Source: DATDPM01 sp963841995
GTDB lineage: Bacteria > Pseudomonadota > Alphaproteobacteria > DATDPM01
DNA: 64,000 nucleotides
Direction of reading: 5' to 3'
Assembly: GCA_963841995.1 (NCBI GenBank)
Contig: CAWJEX010000018.1
Location: forward strand, 62,001-126,000
Part shown: piece by piece, positions 52,411 through 61,031 of the stretch
Position numbering within the stretch: the stretch's first letter is position 1
Layout: each line of letters begins with the position of its first letter
Position numbers and translations under genes: made by a program
The notes under the pieces: model-generated
Database searches by the model: none
What the model saw: only the letters and a program-made list of their open reading frames with translations
Told to the model about the DNA's origin: nothing

Positions 52411-54429
52411 CTCTGTGGTTGATCCTCGGCGTGATAACGCTGTTGAGCGTGGCGATGCTGTTGCGTCCGTTGCTGCGGGGCACCAAGGCGATGCCGTTGC
52501 GCGAAGCTTACGACCTCGAAGTTTATCGTGACCAGCTGGCCGAGGTCGGACGGGAGGAGGCGCGCGGAATATTGACGCCGGCGGACGCCCGTGCGGCCGA
52601 GCGCGAGATCGCGCGGCGGCTCCTCGCCGTCTCCCCGGAGGACCGACCGGCGGCATCGGCGGCAGCTTCCGAGCCAAGCCGCGTGGCGCCGCGCTGGACG
52701 GTGTTGGGCCTGGCGATTGCGATGCCGTTGACGGCGCTCGGACTGTATTTCGTTGTCGGCAATCCCGGCGCGCCCGGCGTTCCTTTCGCCTCGCGTTCGC
52801 AGGCAATGCAATCCCAGGCAGTGCAATCCGGGGACATGCCGGAGATCGGCGTGGCGCTGCCGCGACTTGAAGCGCGGCTCAAGGCCAAGCCGGACGACCT
52901 CGAAGGCTGGTTGCTGCTCGGCCGGAGCTACGGCTCGCTCGAACGCTACGCCGACGCGATCGACGCCTACAGCCACGCCTTGACCCTCTCGAACAGCCGG
53001 CCCGACGTCGTCGCCGCCTACGCGGAAAGTAAGGTGCTCCTGGCGGGCGGGGTGGTGAATCCCGAGATTCGCAAGCTCTTCGAGGATGTGCGCGCCCAGG
53101 ATCCCAGGAGCGTAACGGCACGCTACTACCTCGGCCTCGTCAAAGTGCAAGACGGCGACGCCGAAGGCGGGCTGCGCGAACTGGCTGGCCATCCAGGCCG
53201 AAGCGCCCCCGGACGCGGCATGGCTGCCCGGTTTGCATGGCGAGATCGAGCGCGTCGCGCAGGAGTTCAAGATTGATCTCGCCAAGCTGGTGCCGCCGGG
53301 CGCCAAAATCGTTCCGCCGATGGCCGGGTCGCTCGGTACCGGTGCAAAGACCGCCCCTTCCGCCAGCGCCGCCCCGAGCGCACTCGGCGGACCGAGCGAC
53401 TCCGATGTCGCCGCGGCGCAGAACATGACCGACGAGCAGCGCAGCCAGATGATCCGAACCATGGTCGACCGGCTCGCCGCCCGCTTGCAGCAACAACCCG
53501 ACGACATCGACGGCTGGCGGCGCATCGCCCGCGCCTATGCGGTGCTCGGCGAGCAGGACAAAGCCGCGGATGCCGAGGCCCATATCGCCAAACTCGAAGG
53601 CGGCGCGGCCGAGCCAACGGCTGGGGCTAGCACGGCCGGCCCGGCCCCGGGCGCACCCGGCGGACCGAGCGAGTCCGACGTCGCCGCAGCGCAGACCATG
53701 ACCGACGAACAGCGCAGCCAGATGATCCGAACCATGGTCGACCGGCTCGCCGCCCGCTTGCAGCAACAACCCGACGACATCGACGGCTGGCGGCGCATCG
53801 CCCGCGCCTATGCGGTGCTCGGCGAGCAGGACAAAGCCGCGGATGCCGAGGCCCATATCGCCAAACTCGAAGGCGGCGCGGCCGAGCCAACGGCTGGGGC
53901 TAGCACGGCCGGCCCGGCCCCGGGCGCACCCGGCGGACCGAGCGAGTCCGACGTCGCCGCAGCGCAGACCATGACCGACGAACAGCGCAGCCAGATGATC
54001 CGAACCATGGTCGACCGGCTCGCCGCCCGCTTGCAGCAGCAACCCGACGACGTCGACGGCTGGCGGCGTCTCGCCCGCGCCTATGCCGTGCTCGGCGAGC
54101 AGGACAAAGCCGCGGATGCGCTATCCCACGCGGCCCAGTTGGCGCCCAAAGATCCCGACCTACTGGTCTCCTATGGCAACGCCCTCCTCGCTCTCGGCAC
54201 GCCCGGCGCGGAGCCGCCGGCAAAGGCGATCGAGGTCATGCGCCAGGCTCTCCAAATCGACGCGGGCCGCCCCGAGGCGCTGTGGGTGGTGGGGCTTGCG
54301 GAGGCTGCGCACGGCGACAAACCGGCCGCCACCGCGCTGTGGAGCAAGCTCCTCGCCCAGCTCAGCCCAGGCACGCCCCAATATATCGAGGTCAAGCAGC
54401 GACTCGACAGCCTCGGCACGACGCGCTGA
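52407..54429 (+). CDS. ccmI: Cytochrome c-type biogenesis protein CcmI, with frameshift and triplicated TPR unit
   Basis: Apocytochrome chaperone with two N-terminal membrane helices (LWLILGVITLLSVAMLLRP and WTVLGLAIAMPLTALGLYFV) and periplasmic TPR repeats. An extra C at 53181 breaks the frame in GGLREWLAIQAEAPPDAAWLPGLHGEIERVAQ; correcting it gives about 673 residues. The C-terminal half is unusual: a 91-residue TPR unit (SDVAAAQNMTDEQRSQMIRTMVDRLAARLQQQ ... GWRRIARAYAVLGEQDKAADA) occurs three times with a Gly/Ala/Pro linker, from a 273-bp tandem repeat that is almost identical in DNA. Typical CcmI has one set. Stop at 54427-54429. Confidence 0.9.
53391..54120 (+). repeat. 273-bp tandem repeat inside ccmI
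   Basis: Units begin at 53391, 53664 and 53937, each 273 bp, in frame. The first and second differ in a few bases, and the second and third are nearly identical over the core up to about 54045; the third then diverges into a normal TPR end. Copy number could vary in the population. Confidence 0.92.
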
Positions 54430-54656
54430 ATATTTTCTCTTCGGAAAAAACGTGGGCGGATGCCGGCAGAATTGCTGCGGGCGTTACTTTCTTTGAAGTT
54501 TCCTCGGCATGTCCGGCACGACAAGGATCGCCTCTTCGGGATGCCGCTCATGCCGTGCGCTCGCCCCCGCGGCCGCGGCCCGTTGCCTCAACCCGGCGCC
54601 GCCGTTACCATGCGTCCGTCTTTCAAAGGGGCGCAAAGGCAATCGGTCAGGGGGCC

Positions 54657-55199
54657 ATGCACAAGGAACTCCGCAGTCAAACGCTCAAAATCAAGGATTA
54701 CATCCGCGGCATTCCGGATTTTCCGAAGCCGGGAATCCTGTTCTACGATATCTCCACCCTGCTCTCCCATCCCGATGCCTGGCAGGTCACCATGGGCCGC
54801 ATGGCCCGCGAGATCGGCCGCTATCAGCCGGACGTGCTGGCCGGCATCGAATCCCGCGGCTTTCTGGTGGCCGCCCCCCTGGCGCTCAAGCTCGGCATCG
54901 GCTTTGTGATGCTGCGCAAGAAAAACAAGCTGCCGGGAAAAACCATCTCTTATACCTACGATCTCGAATACGGTTCGGACACCATCGAGATTCAGGCCGA
55001 TGCGATTCAGCCCGGCGACAGAGTTGTTGTCCTCGACGATTTATTGGCGACGGGCGGAACGATGCGCGCCGGAATCGATCTCTGCCGCAAGGTCGGCGGC
55101 GACGTCAAAGCCGCGGCGACGATCATCGAGCTGACCTTCCTCGAAGGCCGCTCGAAGCTCGACGTTCCGTTCAGCGCCTTGGTGAGTTACGACGATTAG
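54657..55199 (+). CDS. apt: Adenine phosphoribosyltransferase
   Basis: 180 residues, cytoplasmic. It salvages adenine to AMP with PRPP. VVVLDDLLATGGTMRAGIDL is the PRPP loop and ESRGFLVAAPLALKLGIGFVMLRKKNKLPG the flexible-loop and dimer region, diagnostic of APT. The start is the ATG giving MHKELRSQTLKIKDYIRGIPDFPKPGI; the longer open frame upstream from 54282 belongs to the ccmI end and the spacer. Monocistronic. Confidence 0.93.
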   Translation: MHKELRSQTLKIKDYIRGIPDFPKPGILFYDISTLLSHPDAWQVTMGRMAREIGRYQPDVLAGIESRGFLVAAPLALKLGIGFVMLRKKNKLPGKTISYTYDLEYGSDTIEIQADAIQPGDRVVVLDDLLATGGTMRAGIDLCRKVGGDVKAAATIIELTFLEGRSKLDVPFSALVSYDD

Positions 55200-55276
55200 C
55201 CGGCATACGCCAGCGGGCGACGATTAGCCGGACCCGCTGATTCCGCCGACGCCCTTTTTCCGATCGGTGAGATGAA

Positions 55277-56083
55277 ATGCTGATCGCCCAGATCACCGAC
55301 ATGCATATCTATGAGCCGGGCGTGCTCGCCTTCGGCGCGGTGGATACCGCCGCAAGGCTGGCGGCTTGCGTCCGGCGGATCAATGGGCTCGAGCGCGTGC
55401 CCGATCTGGTGATTGCCACCGGCGACTTGGTCGATTCGGGAAGCCCCGCGCAATACCGGAACCTACGCAAAATTCTGGCGCCGCTGATATCGCCGCTGTT
55501 CGTCATCCCCGGCAATCACGACGCCAGGGAAAATTTGCGCAATGCTTTCGACGATTTGGATTTCTTGCCGTCGAATAATTTTTTTCTGCATTACGCGATC
55601 GAGGATTTCCCGGTCCGGATCGTGGCCGCCGATACGATTATCGAAGGCGAGCCGGGTGGGATCATGGATGCGCCGCGAATCCACTGGCTGTCGAAGAAGC
55701 TGGCCGAGGACCGGCGGCGCCCGACGATTCTCGCCATGCATCACCCGCCGTTCCCAACCGGCATCGTGCATATGGACCGCATGGGCTGCCGCGGCGCCGA
55801 TGAACTCGCCGCGGTGATCGCCGAAAATCCCCAGGTCGAGCGCATCATCTGCGGCCATGTCCACCGCGCGATCCAATCGCGCTTCGCCCATACGGTGGCC
55901 ATGATCGCCCCCAGCACGGCCTTTCAGGTGGCGCTCGATTTCGACCCCGAAGCGCCCGCCCGCTGGACCGACGAACCCACGGCTTTCATGCTCCATTACT
56001 GGGACGAGAACAGCGGGCTCTCGAGCCATATCGTCCCCGTCGCCGATCCCGGCCCGAAGCGGCCGTTTAGGATGGCGGATTGA
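55277..56083 (+). CDS. Metallophosphodiesterase (CpdA-like)
   Basis: 268 residues, calcineurin-like phosphoesterase. Metal ligands sit in DMHIYEP (D-x-H), ATGDLVDSG, VIPGNHDAR, ILAMHHPPF and ICGHVHRA; the order and length match CpdA/3',5'-cyclic nucleotide phosphodiesterases. Likely cytosolic. Substrate (cAMP or another phosphodiester) not certain. Start ATG at 55277. Confidence 0.85.
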   Translation: MLIAQITDMHIYEPGVLAFGAVDTAARLAACVRRINGLERVPDLVIATGDLVDSGSPAQYRNLRKILAPLISPLFVIPGNHDARENLRNAFDDLDFLPSNNFFLHYAIEDFPVRIVAADTIIEGEPGGIMDAPRIHWLSKKLAEDRRRPTILAMHHPPFPTGIVHMDRMGCRGADELAAVIAENPQVERIICGHVHRAIQSRFAHTVAMIAPSTAFQVALDFDPEAPARWTDEPTAFMLHYWDENSGLSSHIVPVADPGPKRPFRMAD

Positions 56084-56100
56084 GCGGATTCGAAATTCGC

Positions 56101-57000
56101 TTATTCGCCGAATTTCTTGCGCAGTCCGTCCGCGATGTGGTCGATCAACAGCCGGATTTTGGCGGGCAGATGCCGCCCGACCGGATGGACGATATGAATC
56201 GGCTCCGGCGGCGGTTGATAACCGATCAAAACCGGTTTGAGCTTTCCTGAATCCACGTGTGTTTTCGCTTGATACGACATGATGCAGGTGAGCCCCGCAC
56301 CGTCGACCACTGCGGCGAGTGCCGCATCCGTCGTGTTTACGATGAGCCGCGGCTTCACCGAAACCGTCACCGGCCCGCCCGCGGCGTGAAACGTCCAGCG
56401 ATTGGGAACCGGTGTTACCGTGGTGCAGGCGACGATCGCGTGTATGACCAAGTCCTGCGGCGTGCGCGGTGCGGCGTGATGCTCGAAGTAATCCGCACTT
56501 CCGTAAACCTGGCGCTGGACTTGGCCGACGCGAACTGCGCGAAGCGAAGAATCCGGAAGCTCGCCGAGCCTGATCCCGAGATCGAGCCCCTCATCGACCA
56601 AGGATACCACCCGGTCCAAAAGCAAGAGCCGCACATCCACCTGGGGATGGCGGTCGAGAAAGCTGCGGACCAGGCCGAGAACGTGCAGCCGTCCGAACAT
56701 CGAGGGCGCCGTGACATTGACGATGCCGCGGGGCTGAACCTGGTCGCCGAAATTCATCGCCTCCAGCTCGTCATAGGCGGCTAGCACCCGCCGGCAGTTT
56801 TCGAGATAGCGGGCCCCCGCATCGGTGAGCGCGACCGACCGCGTCGTGCGATTCAGCAGCCGGCTCTGGAGATAGTCCTCAAGGGCCGAGACCGCCCGGG
56901 TGACCGAGGCCGGCGAGCGGTTTAGCTGCCGGGCGGCCTCCGCGAAGCTGCCGAGCTCGGCGACCGTGGCAAAAATCGACAGGGATTCAAGGCGGTCCAT
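56101..57000 (-). CDS. LysR family transcriptional regulator
   Basis: 299 residues: N-terminal winged HTH (MDRLESLSIFATVAELGSFAEAARQLNRSPASVTRAVSALEDYLQSRLLNRTTRSVALTDAG) and a substrate-binding domain (RGIVNVTAPSMFGRLHV ... DLGIRLGELPDSSL). It is the YafC/DmlR-like subgroup. Divergent from the flavin oxidase-like gene, with two inverted repeats in between, which is the classical LysR plan: it probably controls that gene and itself. The effector is unknown. Confidence 0.92.
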   Translation of the reverse strand: MDRLESLSIFATVAELGSFAEAARQLNRSPASVTRAVSALEDYLQSRLLNRTTRSVALTDAGARYLENCRRVLAAYDELEAMNFGDQVQPRGIVNVTAPSMFGRLHVLGLVRSFLDRHPQVDVRLLLLDRVVSLVDEGLDLGIRLGELPDSSLRAVRVGQVQRQVYGSADYFEHHAAPRTPQDLVIHAIVACTTVTPVPNRWTFHAAGGPVTVSVKPRLIVNTTDAALAAVVDGAGLTCIMSYQAKTHVDSGKLKPVLIGYQPPPEPIHIVHPVGRHLPAKIRLLIDHIADGLRKKFGE

Positions 57001-57005
57001 TTTAT

Positions 57006-57044
57006 TATTGCGCTATCTGCAATAGAATATCGCAATTAACGATA
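57006..57044. promoter_or_regulatory. Probable LysR-type operator: two inverted repeats
   Basis: TATTGC-N7-GCAATA at 57006-57024 is a perfect inverted repeat that fits the LysR T-N11-A motif. TATCG-N7-CGATA at 57028-57044 is a second one with the same spacer, its centre 21 bases away on the same helical face. They lie just upstream of the LysR start (57000) and before the divergent gene, like recognition and activation sites. Confidence 0.7.
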
Positions 57045-57183
57045 CTTCTGTTATTTTCCGCAACAGTTATCTTGTGGAAGGTCGTTGCAGGCTTGGCGGC
57101 CGCCATTGGGGTATTCACCCTTGGCAGGCGCGCCTATTTCATCCGGCCGGGACACGCGCCATTCTCCCGGCGGCGTCGGTCAT

Positions 57184-57868
57184 ATGCCCGACTCTTGACC
57201 CTGGCCCCGAGCGCCATCGAGGATTCCACCATACCGAAACAATCGTCGACCGATATCGCCTGCACCGCTTCGGTGAAAGCGGTGCAGGAACGCAAGGGTT
57301 CGCGCCGCGGCTATTGCAAGGTGGAGGAGCGCGGCGGCTGGGAAACCAAGGTGACGCCGGAGCTCGCCGTCTTTCCGGCCGAGCGGGACAGCGCCTATCT
57401 CGCGACGGCCAATAAGGACGGCCAGCCTTATGTGCAACATCGCGGCGGGCCGAAAGGATTCATCCGCGCGATCGACGAGCAGACCCTTGGCTTTGCCGAT
57501 TACACCGGCAGCCGGCAATACATCACGCTTGGCAATCTCAGCGACAACGACCGGGCTTTTTGTTCCTGATGGATTACGCAAGGCGGCGGCGGGTGAAGAT
57601 TTGGGGCCGCGCCCGAATCGTCGAAAACGATCCCGCGCTGATTGCGAAATTGATGCCGGAAGAGATAAGCATCGGCCCCGGCCAATACGACGCGCGGGCC
57701 GAACAGGCGATTCTGTTCACCATCGCCGCCTGGGACGTGAATTGCCCGCAGCACATTCCGATGAAAGTCGATGCCGCCGATATCGCCCCGGTGATCGAAC
57801 GATTCGAGCAGCGGATTGCCGGGCTCGAAGCCGAGAACGCCCGGCTGCGGAACGCGACGAAATCCTGA
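57184..57868 (+). CDS. Pyridoxamine 5'-phosphate oxidase-like flavin protein, frameshifted
   Basis: A split-barrel FMN-binding protein of the PNPOx-like family. Blocks: SSTDIACTASVKAVQERKGSR, FPAERDSAYLATANKDGQPYVQHRGGPKGFIRAIDEQTLGFADYTGSRQYITLGNLSDNDRAF, then in the next frame LMDYARRRRVKIWGRARIVENDPALIAKLMPE. A missing T in the run at 57557-57561 breaks the protein, since one more T gives RAFLFLMDY. Near the start an extra T at 57194-57195 (and perhaps a G at about 57205) also shift it: with both removed it begins MPDSDPGPSAIED at 57184, the common family start. Corrected length about 228 residues. Likely a cytosolic oxidoreductase controlled by the divergent LysR. Confidence 0.7.
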
Positions 57869-57955
57869 TGAGCTGCGGAACGCGGCCCATTCCCGATAAG
57901 CTGCGAAGCGCCTCCCAATCCAAATAGCCCGTCAATTCAGAAGATCAGGAGAATC

Positions 57956-58435
57956 ATGATGGCCGCCGAATCCCGTCCGCCCTTCCCCCCTTTCACCCTC
58001 GAGACCGCGACGCTGAAAGTGCGCGCCGCCGAGGACGGCTGGAACGGCCGCAGCCCGGAAAAAGTTTCGCTCGCCTACACCAAGGACAGCGTGTGGCGCA
58101 ATCGCTCGGAATTCCTCCACGGCCGCGCCGACATCGTCGCCCTCCTCACCCGCAAATGGGCCAAGGAACTGGATTACCGCTTGATCAAAGAGCTCTGGAC
58201 CTTCGGCGGCAACCGCATCGCCGTGCGCTTCGCTTACGAATGGCACGACGATTCCGGCAGCTGGTTCCGCTCCTACGGCAACGAGAATTGGGAATTCGAC
58301 GACAACGGCCTGATGCGCTGGCGCATCGCCTCCATCAACGATCTCCCGATCAAAGCAGAAGACCCCAAATATCGCTGGCCCGCCCCCGGTCCTCGCCCCG
58401 CCGATCATCCAACCTTGAGCGAGGTGGGGCTTTAG
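57956..58435 (+). CDS. DUF1348 family (NTF2-like) protein
   Basis: 159 residues: TATLKVRAAEDGWNGRSPEKVSLAYTKDSVWRNRSEFLHGRADIVALLTRKWAKELDYRLIKELWTF is nearly the DUF1348 consensus, a SnoaL/NTF2-like cone fold of unknown substrate. Two adjacent ATGs (57956, 57959) follow AGGAGA. Same strand as the flavin oxidase-like gene, 87 bases later, and possibly co-regulated. Confidence 0.88.
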   Translation: MMAAESRPPFPPFTLETATLKVRAAEDGWNGRSPEKVSLAYTKDSVWRNRSEFLHGRADIVALLTRKWAKELDYRLIKELWTFGGNRIAVRFAYEWHDDSGSWFRSYGNENWEFDDNGLMRWRIASINDLPIKAEDPKYRWPAPGPRPADHPTLSEVGL

Positions 58436-58741
58436 CGAATTGGGGCTTTAGCGAGTTGGAGGGTCCAGTCCTTCGCGCATTTCGGCGATGGCAGCGAGAT
58501 CACAACCCAAGCGCGAAAAATCAACCCTGACGCGAATTCGAATCGCGCCAATGGGAATCGCGAGAGATCGAATTGGCCCGCGAGTCATCTCACCGCGAAC
58601 ACCATCGTATTTTGCGCTGCGGCATCAACTCACGGGACTCTTGCCTAGACCTATACTTTAGGTTACGCATCGATCGATGCCGAAGGTATTGGTTGAAATC
58701 GCCATGACGGCGAAGCGGGGTGCCCCGCATCGGATTGCAAA
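58436..58741. other. Intergenic region, no gene seen
   Basis: About 300 bases. Starts with a short duplicated phrase (gaattggggctttagcga, gagttgg) and is otherwise unremarkable; the last 80 bases hold TTG and ATG frames that are not supported. Confidence 0.4.
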
Positions 58742-59267
58742 TTGAGCTTCGCGGAATTTCTCGCCGTTGTCGAAAATCCCGATCTGCGCGCGGTGGCGGA
58801 ACACTGGAACCACGCGCGCGGCAGCAAGAAAATGCCGGCCTGGGCGGATATCGATCCCGGCGCCATCGGGCCGCAACTGCCGATCGTCTGGTCGTGGAAA
58901 TACGACCGGGCGGCGGATCGCTTCACCGGCCGTCTCGCCGGCGATGAAATCGACGCCCTCTTCGGCAAGACCATGCGCGGCGCCGACATGCGGGAATTTT
59001 TCAAGGACTGGAACTCCGACGCGATTTTCGCGCGGCAAAGAAGAAGTCGCTGTGGAGCCGTGCTTTTGCCACGGCAAGGGACTCGTCTTCATCCATGCCG
59101 GGCGCTACGGCCATGGCGAGCGCGTGGTCCTGCCGCTGGCCGAGGACGGTGAGCACGGCGACGGCATCTTCGGCGCCACGATCTATCACTCGATGCAACG
59201 TGGCATGGCCGAGACCGGCGGCGCGCCCGCATCGACCGGCGAGGACGTGACGTTCTATTCGCTGTGA
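58742..59267 (+). CDS. PAS-domain family protein, frameshifted
   Basis: A PAS_5-like single-domain protein. First frame: MSFAEFLAVVENPDLRAVAEHWNHARGSKKMPAWADIDPGAIGPQLPIVWSWKYDRAADRFTGRLAGDEI, typical of alphaproteobacterial PAS_5 proteins. One extra base at 59030-59033 shifts it; the next frame reads KEEVAVEPCFCHGKGLVFIHAGRYGHGERVVLPLAEDGEHGDGIFGATIYHS and ends GEDVTFYSL. Corrected length about 174 residues. The 3' end (about 110 bases) recurs at 60083-60213 and 62402-62503, so this gene is the only near-complete copy. ATG is absent at the exact start; the first start is TTG. Confidence 0.6.
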
Positions 59268-59475
59268 GGTGGCCTGCGTTTCTTTCGCCGTAGTCTTGGT
59301 TGCCGGTTCTAGCCAGGAGCAAACACTCCTTCAAGACTTGCCCACAAGCCGAAGGCCGCACGCGTTTGTCACGCGCTAGGTATTTTCGATGCGCCGCAAT
59401 CCCATCGGCGGCGACGGCCTCAACCAAAGTCGAGAAGCTTGTGCGCCTGCTGAGTTGGAAGCGCCGGGGGATGGG

Positions 59476-59895
59476 CTAGTCTTTTCGGCGGGCAAAGCCG
59501 TAGTGGTTGACGTACGACTTAAACTGACTGTCGCCCCGTACCACGTCGTCGATCAGAAAGGTGACGACCTCATCGTAGCAAGCTTTGGCTTTCTCGGGGT
59601 CCATCTCGACGTCGCAGACTTGTTTTAGTTGTTTTGCCTTGGTCAGGAGCGACGCGTGATAGACCTTGTGGCCATCAATGTCCGGAAAGGCGACCCGAAC
59701 GAGTATTTCTTCTTCTCTGGCGAAATGCTTCTCGGCCGCGTCGATGAAAGCCTGGGCTGGTACACTGATCAGGGCCGTATTCCGCTTGGCAACGCCTTCG
59801 CGTATCGCTTCCGCGAGTGCAAATAAATTCCGATGATCATCGTCGATTTCCGCGACTCCGGTCTCGAAAGCCGGCGACCATTTGAGGTGGTTCAT
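59476..59895 (-). CDS. Bacteriohemerythrin
   Basis: 139 residues. An oxygen-binding non-heme di-iron four-helix protein. The ligand pattern is present: H in DDDHRNLF, FIDAAEKHFAREEEIL (H-x3-E), DGHKVYHASLL (H-x4-H-like) and FLIDDVVRGDSQF (D). Starts at the ATG 59895, MNHLKWSPAFETGVAEID, with AGGGGAC upstream; the longer frame to 60126 is not supported. It delivers or buffers oxygen. It sits between two copies of the PAS-protein end. A second such gene may start at the window edge (63959). Confidence 0.9.
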   Translation of the reverse strand: MNHLKWSPAFETGVAEIDDDHRNLFALAEAIREGVAKRNTALISVPAQAFIDAAEKHFAREEEILVRVAFPDIDGHKVYHASLLTKAKQLKQVCDVEMDPEKAKACYDEVVTFLIDDVVRGDSQFKSYVNHYGFARRKD

Positions 59896-60082
59896 TGCGT
59901 CCCCTAAAATCCGCGCAGTTCGCGTCGATGAACTCCGGCCCGACCCGACCGTCGGTCGACAAAAGCGACGAAGAAATAAGGCTTTATAGGTGTTGTAAGC
60001 ACCGTCGCGAAGGATGCGCCTTCGGAATCCCTGTGTCAAAGGCGTTTGGTAGGCGCGATGAAGGCGGACAAAGTCTTTCCGG

Positions 60083-60213
60083 CTGGCCGGTGATGGCGAA
60101 CACGGCGACGGCATCATCGGCGCCACGGTCTATCATTTGATGCAACGCGACATGTCCGGGAAAACCGACGCGCCCTCATCGGACGCCGAAGACGTGATGT
60201 TTTATCGCTGTGA
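60083..60213 (+). pseudogene. 3' remnant of a PAS-domain gene (copy 2)
   Basis: Encodes LAGDGEHGDGIIGATVYHLMQRDMSGKTDAPSSDAEDVMFYR, matching the C-terminal end of the 58742-59267 protein (DGEHGDGIFGATIYHSMQRGM ... EDVTFYSL). One base missing at the end turns TCGCTGTGA into CGCTGTGAG. No upstream domain remains. Confidence 0.75.
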
Positions 60214-60389
60214 GGCGGGGTGGGGGGCGCAGCCTTCAGGCGTAGCGCCTGTCGCCGCTTCTAGCCAGATTCGGACCCCGGATGATGCCGACGGTCCTCA
60301 TTGGTCCCACAGCTTATTTATTCCGGCCACCCGGCCAACGTTGTACGTTGCACAAACGGGCATCGAGAGGCGTGATATAGGAGGCGAAA

Positions 60390-61025
60390 ATGCCGGACGT
60401 TAAATGGGCGATCAAAGGTCGGGAATTCGCCAACTGCAACTGCGCCTATGGCTGTCCGTGTCAATTCAACGCGTTGCCCACCCATGGCAACTGCACGGCG
60501 GTTGCCGCTTTAGAGATTACCGAAGGGCATCACGGAAACATCCGCCTTGATGGTTTAAAGACTGTTGCCGTACTTGCCTGGCCGGGACCAATCTACGAGG
60601 GTAAGGGTGAGGCGCTGATCGTCGTCGACGAGCGCGCCAAGCCGGAACAGCGCGCGGCGCTGCTGCGAATTCTCAGCGGCCAGGATACCGAGCCGGGCGC
60701 CACCATATGGCAGGTATTTTCGGCAACCCTCGAGAAGGTTCATGAACCGCTGTTTCGGCCTATCGAGTTTACGGTCGATGTCGACGCGCGCAAGGCGCGG
60801 TTGGTCGTGCCCGGGCTGATCGAGAGCCGTGGCGAGCCCATTCTCAATCCGGTGACCGGCGCCGAGCACCGCGCGCGCATCGATATCCCCAATGGATTCG
60901 AGTATTCGATCGCGGAGGTTGGCCGCGGCTGGAGCAAGATATCGGGTCCGATCAAACTGGATCTCGCCGATTCCTATGGCCAATTTGCCAATCTGCATCT
61001 TTCCCAAAGCGGCATCGTGCGCTGA
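60390..61025 (+). CDS. DUF1326 family protein
   Basis: 211 residues: VKWAIKGREFANCNCAYGCPCQFNALPTHGNCTAVAALEI is the DUF1326 signature with a CNCxxGCPCQ cluster that could bind a metal or form a redox site. The remaining beta-rich part is normal. It precedes the DUF2182 gene by 6 bases, a widespread bacterial pair of unknown role. No signal peptide. The start is the ATG at 60390. Confidence 0.88.
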   Translation: MPDVKWAIKGREFANCNCAYGCPCQFNALPTHGNCTAVAALEITEGHHGNIRLDGLKTVAVLAWPGPIYEGKGEALIVVDERAKPEQRAALLRILSGQDTEPGATIWQVFSATLEKVHEPLFRPIEFTVDVDARKARLVVPGLIESRGEPILNPVTGAEHRARIDIPNGFEYSIAEVGRGWSKISGPIKLDLADSYGQFANLHLSQSGIVR

Positions 61026-61031
61026 GGCGCC

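Noticed and set aside
53140..54042. 300-residue minus-strand frame with three repeats
   Set aside because: Mirror image of the ccmI TPR repeat; repetition is inherited from the real gene.
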